Position numbers and translations under genes: made by a program. Shown here piece after piece: positions 1 to 6,837 of a DNA stretch of 39,956 bases (within the stretch, counting starts at the first letter, position 1; each line of letters begins with the position of its first letter). Where the stretch lies: assembly GCA_964509975.1 (NCBI GenBank), contig CAZDZO010000009.1, positions 1 to 39,956 on the forward strand. The letters run 5' to 3'. Under the pieces are notes generated by a model that worked only from the letters and a program-made list of their open reading frames with translations, did not search any database and was not told where the DNA came from. Origin of the DNA: CAZVBV01 sp964509975. Lineage in GTDB: Bacteria > Patescibacteriota > Gracilibacteria > UBA4473.

Positions 1-2
1 TT

Positions 3-374
3 TTTAAGAACGACTGTCAGATGTTTTCAGCGAGTTTGGAAGGTGAACCTTTTGCGAGTTCTGTAATACTCTACGACAAACACGCGGGATATTATCATCA
101 GGGAGCATCTGTACTGCACAAACTCCCCTTCGCGCATGCGACATTGTGGGCTGCGATTTTGGAGGCCAAAAAAAGAGGGTGTACGGAATTCAACTTCTGG
201 GGAGTCAGCCCCGAGGAAAACAAAGATCACCCGTGGACAGGGCTCTCGCGATTCAAGCGTGGATTTGGGGGCGAGGAACAACTCTTCCTCGAAGCGCAAG
301 ACAGCCCGTTAACAAAAAAATACTGGATCAATTTCGCCGTGGAAAAATATCGGAAGTGGAAACGGCATTATTGA
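3..374 (+). CDS. FemAB/FemX-family aminoacyltransferase, C-terminal part (5' end cut off)
   Basis: The frame is open to the window edge, so this is the last 123 residues of a longer protein. FemAB-family proteins use aminoacyl-tRNA to add amino acids to the lipid II peptide and so build peptidoglycan cross-bridges at the cytoplasmic face of the membrane. The visible part is the second GNAT-like half. The stretch around residues 68-90, with FNFWGVSPEENKDHPWTGL and then RFKRGFGGEE, matches the family's conserved C-terminal signature FDFWG...HPW.G..RFK.GFGG. The ATG at 21 is internal. The gene ends in TGA and overlaps the convergent small gene downstream by 7 nt. Family assignment is firm; the exact substrate is unknown. 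Confidence 0.82.
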   Translation, partial: FKNDCQMFSASLEGEPFASSVILYDKHAGYYHQGASVLHKLPFAHATLWAAILEAKKRGCTEFNFWGVSPEENKDHPWTGLSRFKRGFGGEEQLFLEAQDSPLTKKYWINFAVEKYRKWKRHY

Positions 375-685
375 TTTTTTTTCTCAAATCGAATCTGATC
401 CAACACAAGCATCGTTTTTGCACAAAAATGTTTTCTTAAAAGAGTTTCTTCTTGATAGAAGGCTGTTAATTCCTTCTGTGTACAATCATCAAAATTAATT
501 TCTATTCCACTCAAAGGCCCTTCGTCTTCTAAATATTCCAATTCATTCCGGCAAGAATTAAGACACATCTGTGCCTCATTACATCCTGTTTTACAGAATC
601 TTTTTCCTTTGGAACATTCTGGAGAGAATTTTTCAATACCATTCTTCTCAAAAAATTCAGTAACCGAGTTATATTGCCCTTTCAT
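368..685 (-). CDS. Small cysteine-rich hypothetical protein
   Basis: 105 residues, no family recognised. Seven cysteines are present at 24, 31, 35, 41, 45, 68 and 88; the first five form a cluster C-x6-C-x3-C-x5-C-x3-C that could bind metal or form disulfides. There is no signal peptide or membrane segment, so a cytosolic metal-binding role is only a guess. The gene is A/T-rich compared with its neighbours and overlaps the end of the FemAB gene by 7 nt tail to tail. A good promoter lies directly upstream, with the -10 only 9 nt from the ATG and no Shine-Dalgarno sequence, which supports a real gene with a nearly leaderless transcript. Confidence 0.6.
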   Translation of the reverse strand: MKGQYNSVTEFFEKNGIEKFSPECSKGKRFCKTGCNEAQMCLNSCRNELEYLEDEGPLSGIEINFDDCTQKELTAFYQEETLLRKHFCAKTMLVLDQIRFEKKNQ

Positions 686-694
686 TTCTTGTAT

Positions 695-722
695 ATAGTA
701 AATGTTTTATTGATTTTGTCAA
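695..722 (-). promoter_or_regulatory. Promoter of the Cys-rich small gene
   Basis: On the minus strand, TTGACA (717-722), a 16-nt spacer and TACTAT (695-700). The expected start site near 688 is about 3 nt before the ATG at 685, so the transcript would be essentially leaderless. Confidence 0.55.
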
Positions 723-723
723 C

Positions 724-751
724 TTGTATTCTCTTCTCCAAAAAATACACT
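724..751 (+). promoter_or_regulatory. Possible promoter of the ferredoxin gene
   Basis: TTGTAT (724-729), 16-nt spacer, TACACT (746-751). The same TACACT -10 recurs before rpmG and rpoB. The -35 is only a partial match. The expected leader is about 18 nt. Confidence 0.4.
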
Positions 752-775
752 CTTCTCGATTTTTAAATTCACAAA

Positions 776-1078
776 ATGGCAAAAGTAACCGTCAACGACA
801 GCACTGGAAACAAGGTCACTGATTTCGACGCGACCACTGATGAATCAATCGGAACTCAGGCTCAAGACAAAGGAGCACCGATTCCTTTTTCTTGTGGTGT
901 GGGGGCGTGCAGAGCCTGTGTTTGCAAAGTAAAAAAAGGGAAAGAATATATTGACGAGGAATCGGTTGGACCGAAACACATCCAAACAGAAGACGATGAA
1001 GTCCTCACCTGTATCGCTGGTGTTAAAAGCGATGCCCCTGAAAATGCAGAAATTGAAATTGATGTTGAAAACCTGTAA
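776..1078 (+). CDS. 2Fe-2S ferredoxin (plant/adrenodoxin fold)
   Basis: 100-residue soluble electron carrier. The cluster-binding cysteines are visible as C40-x4-C45-x2-C48 (CGVGACRAC) with the distant fourth ligand C79 in LTCIAG, the standard pattern of the [2Fe-2S] ferredoxin fold; C50 is an extra cysteine next to the loop. The acidic surface (many D/E, C-terminal EIEIDVENL) is typical of electron-transfer ferredoxins. No reductase or oxidase partner is encoded nearby, so its redox partner cannot be named. It stands alone between two promoters; the ATG at 776 has no Shine-Dalgarno sequence. Confidence 0.9.
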   Translation: MAKVTVNDSTGNKVTDFDATTDESIGTQAQDKGAPIPFSCGVGACRACVCKVKKGKEYIDEESVGPKHIQTEDDEVLTCIAGVKSDAPENAEIEIDVENL

Positions 1079-1083
1079 TCGTC

Positions 1084-1102
1084 ATTCCCTCGAAGGAGGG
1101 AA
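1084..1102. repeat. Short palindromic repeat, ATTCCC/GGGAA family
   Basis: ATTCCCT, six bases, AGGGAAC, followed by CTAGGAC. It is a divergent member of the dispersed CATTCC...GGGAACCCAGT family seen at least seven more times in this window. It lies 3' of the ferredoxin gene and may end its transcript. A related CCCCG..CGGGG hairpin follows at about 1176-1192. Confidence 0.5.
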
Positions 1103-1231
1103 CCTAGGACTCTCCTATTTTTAAGAAATACGTAATGTTATATTGCTACCAGTTTTTAAAATATAAAGAACTGGATCCCCGTCTGCACGGGGAAGACAAA
1201 CTTTTCTTTGACTTTTTGACTCTTCTTTTTT

Positions 1232-1259
1232 TTGACAAATTTCAATTCCTCCATACACT
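1232..1259 (+). promoter_or_regulatory. Promoter of rpmG
   Basis: TTGACA (1232-1237), 16-nt spacer, TACACT (1254-1259). The expected leader is about 50 nt and contains the AATTCGT heptamer array at 1273-1293. Confidence 0.6.
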
Positions 1260-1272
1260 CTCCCCGCATTTC

Positions 1273-1293
1273 AATTCGTAATTCGTAATTGAA
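1273..1293. repeat. Heptamer tandem array (AATTCGT)
   Basis: AATTCGT, AATTCGT, AATTGAA: three 7-base units in tandem in the rpmG leader. It resembles the STRR heptamers known from filamentous cyanobacteria. A matching AATTACG array lies at 6596-6619. Confidence 0.6.
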
Positions 1294-1314
1294 GATTCTC
1301 TCATTGATTAAATC

Positions 1315-1524
1315 ATGGCACGAGCTACCAAAAAACGACTCTTCTTCGCTCTCTTCTGCACTGAGTGTAAAGACAAACTTGGGAAGATGATGCAAAACTA
1401 CAAGATTTTGTTAAATATTCAGAATCAAAATCCAAAGGAAGTTACAATGAGGAAATACTGTTCACGATGTAATAAACATCAAGTGCACAAAACGAAACAG
1501 ATCTCTCGTGCGCAAAACAAGTAG
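1315..1524 (+). CDS. rpmG: 50S ribosomal protein bL33
   Basis: 69 residues, slightly longer than the usual 50-56 because of the N-terminus and an insert between the cysteine pairs. It is a small protein of the large ribosomal subunit near the E site. Two CxxC pairs (FCTEC at about 15-18 and YCSRC at about 49-52) form a zinc ribbon, so this is the zinc-binding form. The sequence ...KYCSRCNKHQVHKTKQ matches the family's conserved C-terminus KYCPRC.KHTLHKE. The ATG at 1315 lacks a Shine-Dalgarno sequence. It is a single gene with its own promoter. Confidence 0.88.
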   Translation: MARATKKRLFFALFCTECKDKLGKMMQNYKILLNIQNQNPKEVTMRKYCSRCNKHQVHKTKQISRAQNK

Positions 1525-1528
1525 TAGA

Positions 1529-1598
1529 CAGTTTACAGTTAACAGTTTATAGATTTTCGACTCTTAGACTTTTAAGCTTTTTAACTCTTTAACTTTGA
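1529..1598. repeat. Two adjacent 7/8-base tandem arrays
   Basis: 1529-1549 reads CAGTTTA, CAGTTAA, CAGTTTA (period 7). 1559-1598 reads GACTCTTA, GACTTTTA, AGCTTTTT, AACTCTTT, AACTTTGA (period 8). Both are noncoding, between rpmG and the AI-2E-family gene. Similar arrays recur in other spacers. Confidence 0.5.
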
Positions 1599-1643
1599 TA
1601 ATTTTTTTGCGTGTATTTTCTTTTTGTGTAAAAATTATACTTG

Positions 1644-2849
1644 ATGAAAAAGTTTTTTGATCGGCTTTCGGAAAAAATAAATGAAATGAATGAGTTACGG
1701 AAGAAACACAAGGTTGAGCATAAAGCAACCGAAACACATGTTCCTTCCAAAAAAAAACATCCCGATGTTCAAAAAGTAGAACTCACTATTTCGAGTACAA
1801 CCATTGCAAAAGTCGTTATCATCGTCCTTTTGTTCTTTATTATCGGACAACTCGCTATTCAACTTCAAAATATTCTAATTATAACGATCGTGTGTTTCTT
1901 CCTTGCAATGGGACTTTCTCCTATTGTAAGTGCATTGGAACGACGACGCATTCCTCGCCCACTTGCTATTCTTTTACTCTATCTTGTATTTTTGGGTGTT
2001 ATTGGAATTTTGTTCTACCAAGTCGTTCCAATTATGGCAAAACAACTCCTTGCGATTGCACAAGATTTACGAATTTTCTTTGCTGAAGACCAAACAAAAT
2101 ATCCATGGTTACAAGAAATATTTACACGCTTCTCTTTTAATCCATCTGATGCAGAACAATTTATTTCTGATAATCTCACTAACATCTCAAAAAACCTCAA
2201 TAGTGTTGCTGGATCTACGTTTGATATCTTGAGTGGAATTTTTCAAGGGGTCTTCAACTTTATCTTTACGCTCGTAGTACTGTTCTTCCTACTTATGGAA
2301 CGAGAACAAATTGGAATGTTTTTCCTAGCCCTCTTTCCACAAAAAGAACGAATATACATTGAAGAAAAAACAATTCGTATCCAAACAAAAATGGCTTCTT
2401 GGTTCCGAGGACAAATGATTTTGATGGTTTCTATTGGTGTTTCTATGTACATCGGAATGAAAATCTTGGAATACTTCTTTGGAATGCCATACGCCGCCAC
2501 TATCGGGCTTTTGGCAGGTGTTATGGAACTTTTCCCATACATTGGACTTATGGTTACGTACATCTTAGCAGGACTGATTGCCCTTAATATTTCATGGGTG
2601 CTATTTTTCATAGTAATTGGATGGATTGCATTGATTCAATTTTTGGAAGGAAACTTGCTCGTCCCACTCGTTATGGAACGAGTCACAGGACTTCCTTCTG
2701 TTGTCGTCATTCTTTCGTTAGCAATTGGAGGTACTATTGGAAATGCCTTCGGAGGCGTTCCTCTCGCAATTATCGGAATGATTATGTCTATTCCTGTTGC
2801 CGCTTCTATTGGAATTTTCGTTGGAGAATACGCCAAACGAAAACACTAA
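1644..2849 (+). CDS. AI-2E family transporter (PF01594-type membrane protein)
   Basis: 401 residues. After a charged cytoplasmic N-terminus (about 1-48) come several hydrophobic segments (about 55-75, 80-98, 107-130, 205-225, 255-275, 285-350 and 360-395), the layout of the AI-2E/PerM family. The conserved C-terminal half is clear: VMELFPYIG, then QFLEGNLLVPLVMERVTGLP and a Gly-rich GGTIGNAFGG loop. Family members include a reported autoinducer-2 exporter and Na+/H+ antiporters, so the substrate cannot be assigned. A TTG at 1641 directly precedes the ATG at 1644; the ATG is chosen. Single gene. Confidence 0.85.
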   Translation: MKKFFDRLSEKINEMNELRKKHKVEHKATETHVPSKKKHPDVQKVELTISSTTIAKVVIIVLLFFIIGQLAIQLQNILIITIVCFFLAMGLSPIVSALERRRIPRPLAILLLYLVFLGVIGILFYQVVPIMAKQLLAIAQDLRIFFAEDQTKYPWLQEIFTRFSFNPSDAEQFISDNLTNISKNLNSVAGSTFDILSGIFQGVFNFIFTLVVLFFLLMEREQIGMFFLALFPQKERIYIEEKTIRIQTKMASWFRGQMILMVSIGVSMYIGMKILEYFFGMPYAATIGLLAGVMELFPYIGLMVTYILAGLIALNISWVLFFIVIGWIALIQFLEGNLLVPLVMERVTGLPSVVVILSLAIGGTIGNAFGGVPLAIIGMIMSIPVAASIGIFVGEYAKRKH

Positions 2850-2927
2850 AAATAATTTCAAAGGTTAAAAAGTTTTAAATCTTAATTTTTAGTATTGAAA
2901 TTTAAAATTTCTTTTTACATTTTACAT

Positions 2928-3758
2928 TTAATATTCGACATTCTGATTTATAATTTTTGCGAATCGAATATCTCCTCCCTCATCAGGGAGAAATTCAATA
3001 GTGTTGTTCGAAAATAGCTGTTGAATTGATTCTTTTTGTAATGGTAAAAATTCAAGCCAAAGTTCTGTGAAATGAATATCTTTTTTAAACAGTTGATCTA
3101 CAAACAAGCGTAGTGTATCCAATCCGTCTTCTCCTGAAAAAACTGCCCTCCGAGGCTCCCTTCTTACTTCTTCAGACACCTTCATCTGCTGTGGAACATA
3201 GGGCAAATTCGCTACAATAATGTCATACTTTTGTATTCCTTCAATGCCTTGCAATAAATCGGATTGCAAAAAATTAATCAAAAGATCTTGCTTTTGTGCA
3301 TTTTTTTGAGCTACTTTTAACGCTTTTGCAGAAATATCAATCGCCCATACATCAGCATCCAAAAAATGCTTTTTGAGAAAAAGTGCAATATTTCCAGATC
3401 CCGTTCCCACATCAAGAATGCATTGTGGGGTATTCTCGCGAGGAAGTGTACAAATACGTTCACAAAGTGTTTCTGTTTCATCTCGAGGGATAAGAACATG
3501 GTTATTGACGTCAAGAAACATGCCTCCCCAGTGTTTATGCCCAAAAATATAAGCCAAAGGAATCCCTTGCAACCTCCTTTGAACACATTTTTTGTACAAC
3601 CTTTTTTCTCTCCAATTCAGAGGGTATTGGAGATTCGTTTTCAAAAAAACACGATCCCTTTTGAGAACCTTACTCAAAAGAACTTCTGCTTCTAATTTTG
3701 AACAATCTAACTGTCGCAGTTCATCTTCTCCCCACACAAGCGCTTTCCCGATATTCAT
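2928..3758 (-). CDS. prmC: Peptide chain release factor N5-glutamine methyltransferase PrmC
   Basis: 276 residues, the usual family length. PrmC methylates the GGQ glutamine of release factors RF1/RF2 using S-adenosylmethionine. An N-terminal helical release-factor-binding domain (about 1-75) is followed by IPRDETETL (90-98), the SAM-binding ILDVGTGSGNIAL (114-126) and the active-site motif NLPY (184-187). The classic motif is NPPY; here the second residue is Leu. The final ...FLPDEGGDIRFAKI region also fits. It lies 48 nt downstream of rpsU on the same strand and is probably co-transcribed with it. Confidence 0.88.
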   Translation of the reverse strand: MNIGKALVWGEDELRQLDCSKLEAEVLLSKVLKRDRVFLKTNLQYPLNWREKRLYKKCVQRRLQGIPLAYIFGHKHWGGMFLDVNNHVLIPRDETETLCERICTLPRENTPQCILDVGTGSGNIALFLKKHFLDADVWAIDISAKALKVAQKNAQKQDLLINFLQSDLLQGIEGIQKYDIIVANLPYVPQQMKVSEEVRREPRRAVFSGEDGLDTLRLFVDQLFKKDIHFTELWLEFLPLQKESIQQLFSNNTIEFLPDEGGDIRFAKIINQNVEY

Positions 3759-3806
3759 GAGTACACAAAAAACACTCCCCCTTCTAGCAGAAATATTCTG
3801 AAATAA

Positions 3807-4013
3807 CTAGCTTAAAAATTGTTTTCGCTTTGCTTCTGCTCGATACTCTTCTCGTTTCACTGCAGCTCCTCGTACGTCTACTTTGCGTGGACTTTGAGAA
3901 AAATATCGATTTGCTCGAAACTTTTGCATAAGTTTTCGCGATTTCACGTGAGAAGAAAATCGTTTAAGTAATTTGTCTCCTGACTCCCCGTTTCGTTTAG
4001 TAACCTTAATCAT
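3807..4013 (-). CDS. rpsU: 30S ribosomal protein bS21
   Basis: 68 residues, very basic. It belongs to the small subunit near the 16S rRNA 3' end, where it helps initiation. The opening IKVTKRNGESGDKLLKRF matches the family's pattern (VRENE.FD.ALRRFKR), and the Arg/Lys-rich C-terminus fits. Its promoter places the start site only 1-2 nt before the ATG and there is no Shine-Dalgarno sequence, implying a leaderless message. prmC follows in the same direction. Confidence 0.8.
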   Translation of the reverse strand: MIKVTKRNGESGDKLLKRFSSHVKSRKLMQKFRANRYFSQSPRKVDVRGAAVKREEYRAEAKRKQFLS

Positions 4014-4021
4014 CGGGCGGA

Positions 4022-4049
4022 ATTGTAAGTTTCAAAGAGAGTTTGTCAA
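4022..4049 (-). promoter_or_regulatory. Promoter of rpsU-prmC (leaderless)
   Basis: TTGACA (4044-4049), 16-nt spacer, TACAAT (4022-4027) on the minus strand. Only 8 nt separate the -10 from the ATG at 4013. Confidence 0.65.
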
Positions 4050-4062
4050 AAGTTTTTAAAAC

Positions 4063-4090
4063 AGTTTAAAGTTTAGAGTTTAAAGTTTAT
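4063..4090. repeat. Heptamer tandem array (AGTTTAN)x4
   Basis: Four 7-base units: AGTTTAA, AGTTTAG, AGTTTAA, AGTTTAT. A second, looser 7-base array (CTATTAA-like) follows at about 4132-4163. Both lie in the spacer between rpsU and the SLH gene. Confidence 0.6.
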
Positions 4091-4166
4091 AGAAAATACA
4101 TCCCTTGTTTTATATTTTTTCGATATTCGAACACTCTAAACTATTAACTATAGACTATTAACTCAT

Positions 4167-5390
4167 CTAAGGTCTGAATAAAATCTTCGTAAAGTCTCTC
4201 GATTCAAATTTAATAGGAGCATTTCGATACGTTCCATTTCGATCGGGATTCTCCTTTATAAATGTGCTAATCATTGAGCCTGTTGCAAGAAAAAGAGAAA
4301 TTTTCCCATATCCTTCTGATCCATAGAATTGTTTATCTGTTGTCGGCTTAATATACGCTCTGAGAACAAATTCCGCATCAGGCCCAATCAACGCGCCTCC
4401 TGCGGTTCCAATACCGGAAATAAAGATGTTCCCCGTTCTTCCAACTAATACTTCCTTTTCAATTCCCATCCCTCTTAATCGAAACATAAAATTTTCCCGA
4501 GGCCCCACATTTGTTTCTTCAAAGAGCATTTTTAGTTCCAATGAATGCAGTTCTACACGATCATCAAGTGTATTTTTAATACGGATAGTTCCCAGATCAA
4601 CCCAGTCAGAATCCATTCGAATAAGCACTTCGTCTTCTTTGGGAATTACATTCATACTGAGTTGTTTTGTTTCGATTTCATATCCTTGAAAATACGGATT
4701 AAAATCTCGTGGTTTAATTGCTACTCGACGACTGTCTACTCGTTGCGCATACGATGCAAAATCGTTGTATGATGAATCCCCCATAAGTCGTGGTTTGCGA
4801 AGGATTTTAGCCGCCATCCATGCTGCATCTGCTCTGTCTACAGGGTCAGATGGATTAAATTTACTCGATCGCTCTCGCACAAGATCATTAGCAACAAGCG
4901 TAAAAATTGATTTTGAGAACCACGCTTTAGAAGGAACATCCGTGTAACCTGGGTTTTCCTCTCTTTCAAGCCCAAAGGCTCGCATGATAAGTGTTGCCCA
5001 TTCTGCTCGGTTAAGATTATTGCCTGGACGAAATGTTCCATCAGGAAATCCTGTAATCCATTCTCTTTCTACAGCTTCTCCAACCGCTTTTGAATACCAA
5101 GCATCCAGTGGAACATCTTTGAATTTTGTATTCCCTGTCGCCCCTATTTCATCCAAATTAACTCGTTTTAGTCGAAATAAAATAACAAGCGCTTCTGCTC
5201 GATTGAGAACCTTGTTTGGACGAAAAGTATTATCTCCAAATCCCGTCATAATTTTTTGCTCCTGAACCGCGTCAACCGCGTCTACAGCCCATGTAGGAAT
5301 GATTGGATCATCCGCAAAACGCAACGCATATGTTGAAGGCAGAAGGAACGAAAAGACAAAAAGACTGAAGATGAGTATTTTTTTTTGCAT
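4167..5390 (-). CDS. Secreted S-layer homology (SLH) domain protein
   Basis: 407 residues. A Sec signal peptide (1-22, MQKK then a hydrophobic core) is followed by three SLH repeats at about 33-76, 90-138 and 149-197, each with the hallmark ...GFxDxTFRPxxxLNRAE...ILFR. SLH repeats anchor proteins to pyruvylated wall polysaccharide. The remaining 200 residues are beta-rich, without recognised catalytic motifs, and may be a surface domain. It is a plausible cell-envelope anchor or S-layer-associated protein. The ATG at 5390 is the only start that keeps the signal peptide. The gene is divergent from the neighbouring kinase-PurN gene. Confidence 0.87.
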   Translation of the reverse strand: MQKKILIFSLFVFSFLLPSTYALRFADDPIIPTWAVDAVDAVQEQKIMTGFGDNTFRPNKVLNRAEALVILFRLKRVNLDEIGATGNTKFKDVPLDAWYSKAVGEAVEREWITGFPDGTFRPGNNLNRAEWATLIMRAFGLEREENPGYTDVPSKAWFSKSIFTLVANDLVRERSSKFNPSDPVDRADAAWMAAKILRKPRLMGDSSYNDFASYAQRVDSRRVAIKPRDFNPYFQGYEIETKQLSMNVIPKEDEVLIRMDSDWVDLGTIRIKNTLDDRVELHSLELKMLFEETNVGPRENFMFRLRGMGIEKEVLVGRTGNIFISGIGTAGGALIGPDAEFVLRAYIKPTTDKQFYGSEGYGKISLFLATGSMISTFIKENPDRNGTYRNAPIKFESRDFTKILFRP

Positions 5391-5466
5391 GTATTTTTAT
5401 ATAAAAGCAAGTCGGATTAAGGGTAAGAGATTTGATTTTTTTTGCAAATTACGCTAAAAGGACTCC

Positions 5467-6585
5467 GTGAAGAAACAGAACATCGTTTTCATAGGTTTCC
5501 GTGGATGCGGAAAAACGACATTTGGACGTGCTCTTGCAGAGATGAACCATCTCCCTTTTGCCGATCTGGATGAAGAAATTGAATTTGTCATTGGAGAGAG
5601 TATTGCTGAATTCGTAGGAAAATATGGATGGCAAGTTTTCCGAGAAGTGGAACAACGCGTCACGCATGACTTTTGTCGTAACTTCTCGGGTATCCTTGCC
5701 ACAGGTGGTAGTACGATAGAGAACTCAAAAAACTTTCAGAATTTGAAAAAAACGGGAACGTTTGTATTTTTGCACACAGATTTTAGCGATGTGCGAAAGT
5801 ACTTACTAACACAAGAAGCCTCATACCGACCACGACTCAATCCTGATATTTCTCTTTCACAAGAGATTGATCAGTTTTGGAACCAACGGAAAGGTATCTA
5901 TCAAGCCAGTGCGGAAATTGAAGTTTCTCCCAGTTTAAAAGGCGATCCAAAAAAAGAAGTGGAAAAAATGATGCCAGTACTCGAATCATTGCTGCCCGAG
6001 GCTCCAGAAAAAAAACGCATTGCGATTCTTTCTTCGAGCAATGGAACCACATTCCAAGGGCTCCTTGATGCACAAAAGAAAGGACGAATTCCAAATATTG
6101 AATTTTGTCTCTTTGTAACGGATCAACCGGACTGCGGCGCACTCAAGAAAGCAAAAAAAGGAAAGCTGAAAAACATTGAGGTTCTCTCTGCTACAAAAGA
6201 CATGCCAAGAGAAGAATACGATCGAGAATTGATGAATTTTTTGCGAGAACATAATCCTGACTTCATCTTGCTTGCAGGATGGATGCGAATTCTTTCACCT
6301 CTTTTCTGTGAGCAATTTGGAAATATAACGATTAATGTTCATCCCTCACTCTTGCCAAAGTTTGCAGGACTCAAAGGAGACGAAGTACACCAAAAGGTTC
6401 TCGACGAAGAAGAACGCTACACAGGAGCAACCTTACACCGTGTGAGTAAAGACGTAGATGCGGGTGAGACGGTTTTACAACGAAAAGTGTTGGTAGATGA
6501 AGAAACCGACACCGTTGAGTCACTCAGACAAAAAGTACAGAAACAAGAAGTGCTTGGATTCTGTGAGTTTTTGGAGAGACGGTAG
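5467..6585 (+). CDS. Shikimate kinase - phosphoribosylglycinamide formyltransferase (AroK-PurN) fusion
   Basis: 372 residues with two complete-looking enzyme domains. Residues 1-170 are shikimate kinase: P-loop GFRGCGKTT (10-18), DLDEEIE (33-39), FREVE (58-62), LATGGS (78-82 region; usually GGG) and the RPRL lid (121-124) with R141/Y145. Residues 184-372 are PurN, which formylates GAR in purine synthesis using 10-formyl-THF: catalytic N290 and H292 in NVHPSLLP, and D331 in DAGETV. A short linker (about 171-183) joins them. The GTG start has a good Shine-Dalgarno (AAAGGA) about 7 nt upstream. No other shikimate or purine gene lies nearby, so the fusion joins two unrelated pathways. The reading frame is unbroken. 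Confidence 0.85.
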   Translation: MKKQNIVFIGFRGCGKTTFGRALAEMNHLPFADLDEEIEFVIGESIAEFVGKYGWQVFREVEQRVTHDFCRNFSGILATGGSTIENSKNFQNLKKTGTFVFLHTDFSDVRKYLLTQEASYRPRLNPDISLSQEIDQFWNQRKGIYQASAEIEVSPSLKGDPKKEVEKMMPVLESLLPEAPEKKRIAILSSSNGTTFQGLLDAQKKGRIPNIEFCLFVTDQPDCGALKKAKKGKLKNIEVLSATKDMPREEYDRELMNFLREHNPDFILLAGWMRILSPLFCEQFGNITINVHPSLLPKFAGLKGDEVHQKVLDEEERYTGATLHRVSKDVDAGETVLQRKVLVDEETDTVESLRQKVQKQEVLGFCEFLERR

Positions 6586-6595
6586 GACAATTGTC

Positions 6596-6619
6596 AATTA
6601 CGAATTATTAATTACGAAT
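6596..6619. repeat. Heptamer tandem array (AATTACG)
   Basis: AATTACG, AATTATT, AATTACG, AATG..: the reverse-complement-like partner of the AATTCGT array at 1273. Noncoding, just after the kinase-PurN gene. Confidence 0.5.
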
Positions 6620-6699
6620 GTTCGATTGGGGTCTTTTTTTAATATCTCCTCATTCCTGCCCCCGATTTCACGAGGACATGTTTCAAATTTCAAAGTTCT

Positions 6700-6747
6700 C
6701 CTCATTCCTGCGCAGGCGGGAACCCAGTCAATAAAGATTCCTTTTTT
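6700..6747. repeat. Dispersed hairpin repeat, CATTCCTGC..GCGGGAACCCAGT family
   Basis: CTCATTCCTGC, GCAG, GCGGGAACCCAGTC, then ATAAAGATTCC and a T-run. It is one of the best-preserved copies of a unit of about 45 nt found at several intergenic sites; the T-run would let it act as a terminator for the gene before it. Confidence 0.6.
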
Positions 6748-6793
6748 CTAAAATCCAACACACGAAAAATATCCAGAATCCAGTATCAAGTAT

Positions 6794-6824
6794 AAAAAGA
6801 AGGCCCCTCACATGAGTTGCCTTC
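6794..6824 (-). terminator. Rho-independent terminator of the thioredoxin-fold lipoprotein gene
   Basis: Read on the minus strand: GAAGGC stem closing with GCCTTC around an inner ACTCA..TGAG hairpin, followed by TTTTT (6794-6798). It lies 14 nt after the stop codon. Confidence 0.7.
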
Positions 6825-6837
6825 CTTCTTTAGAGTA

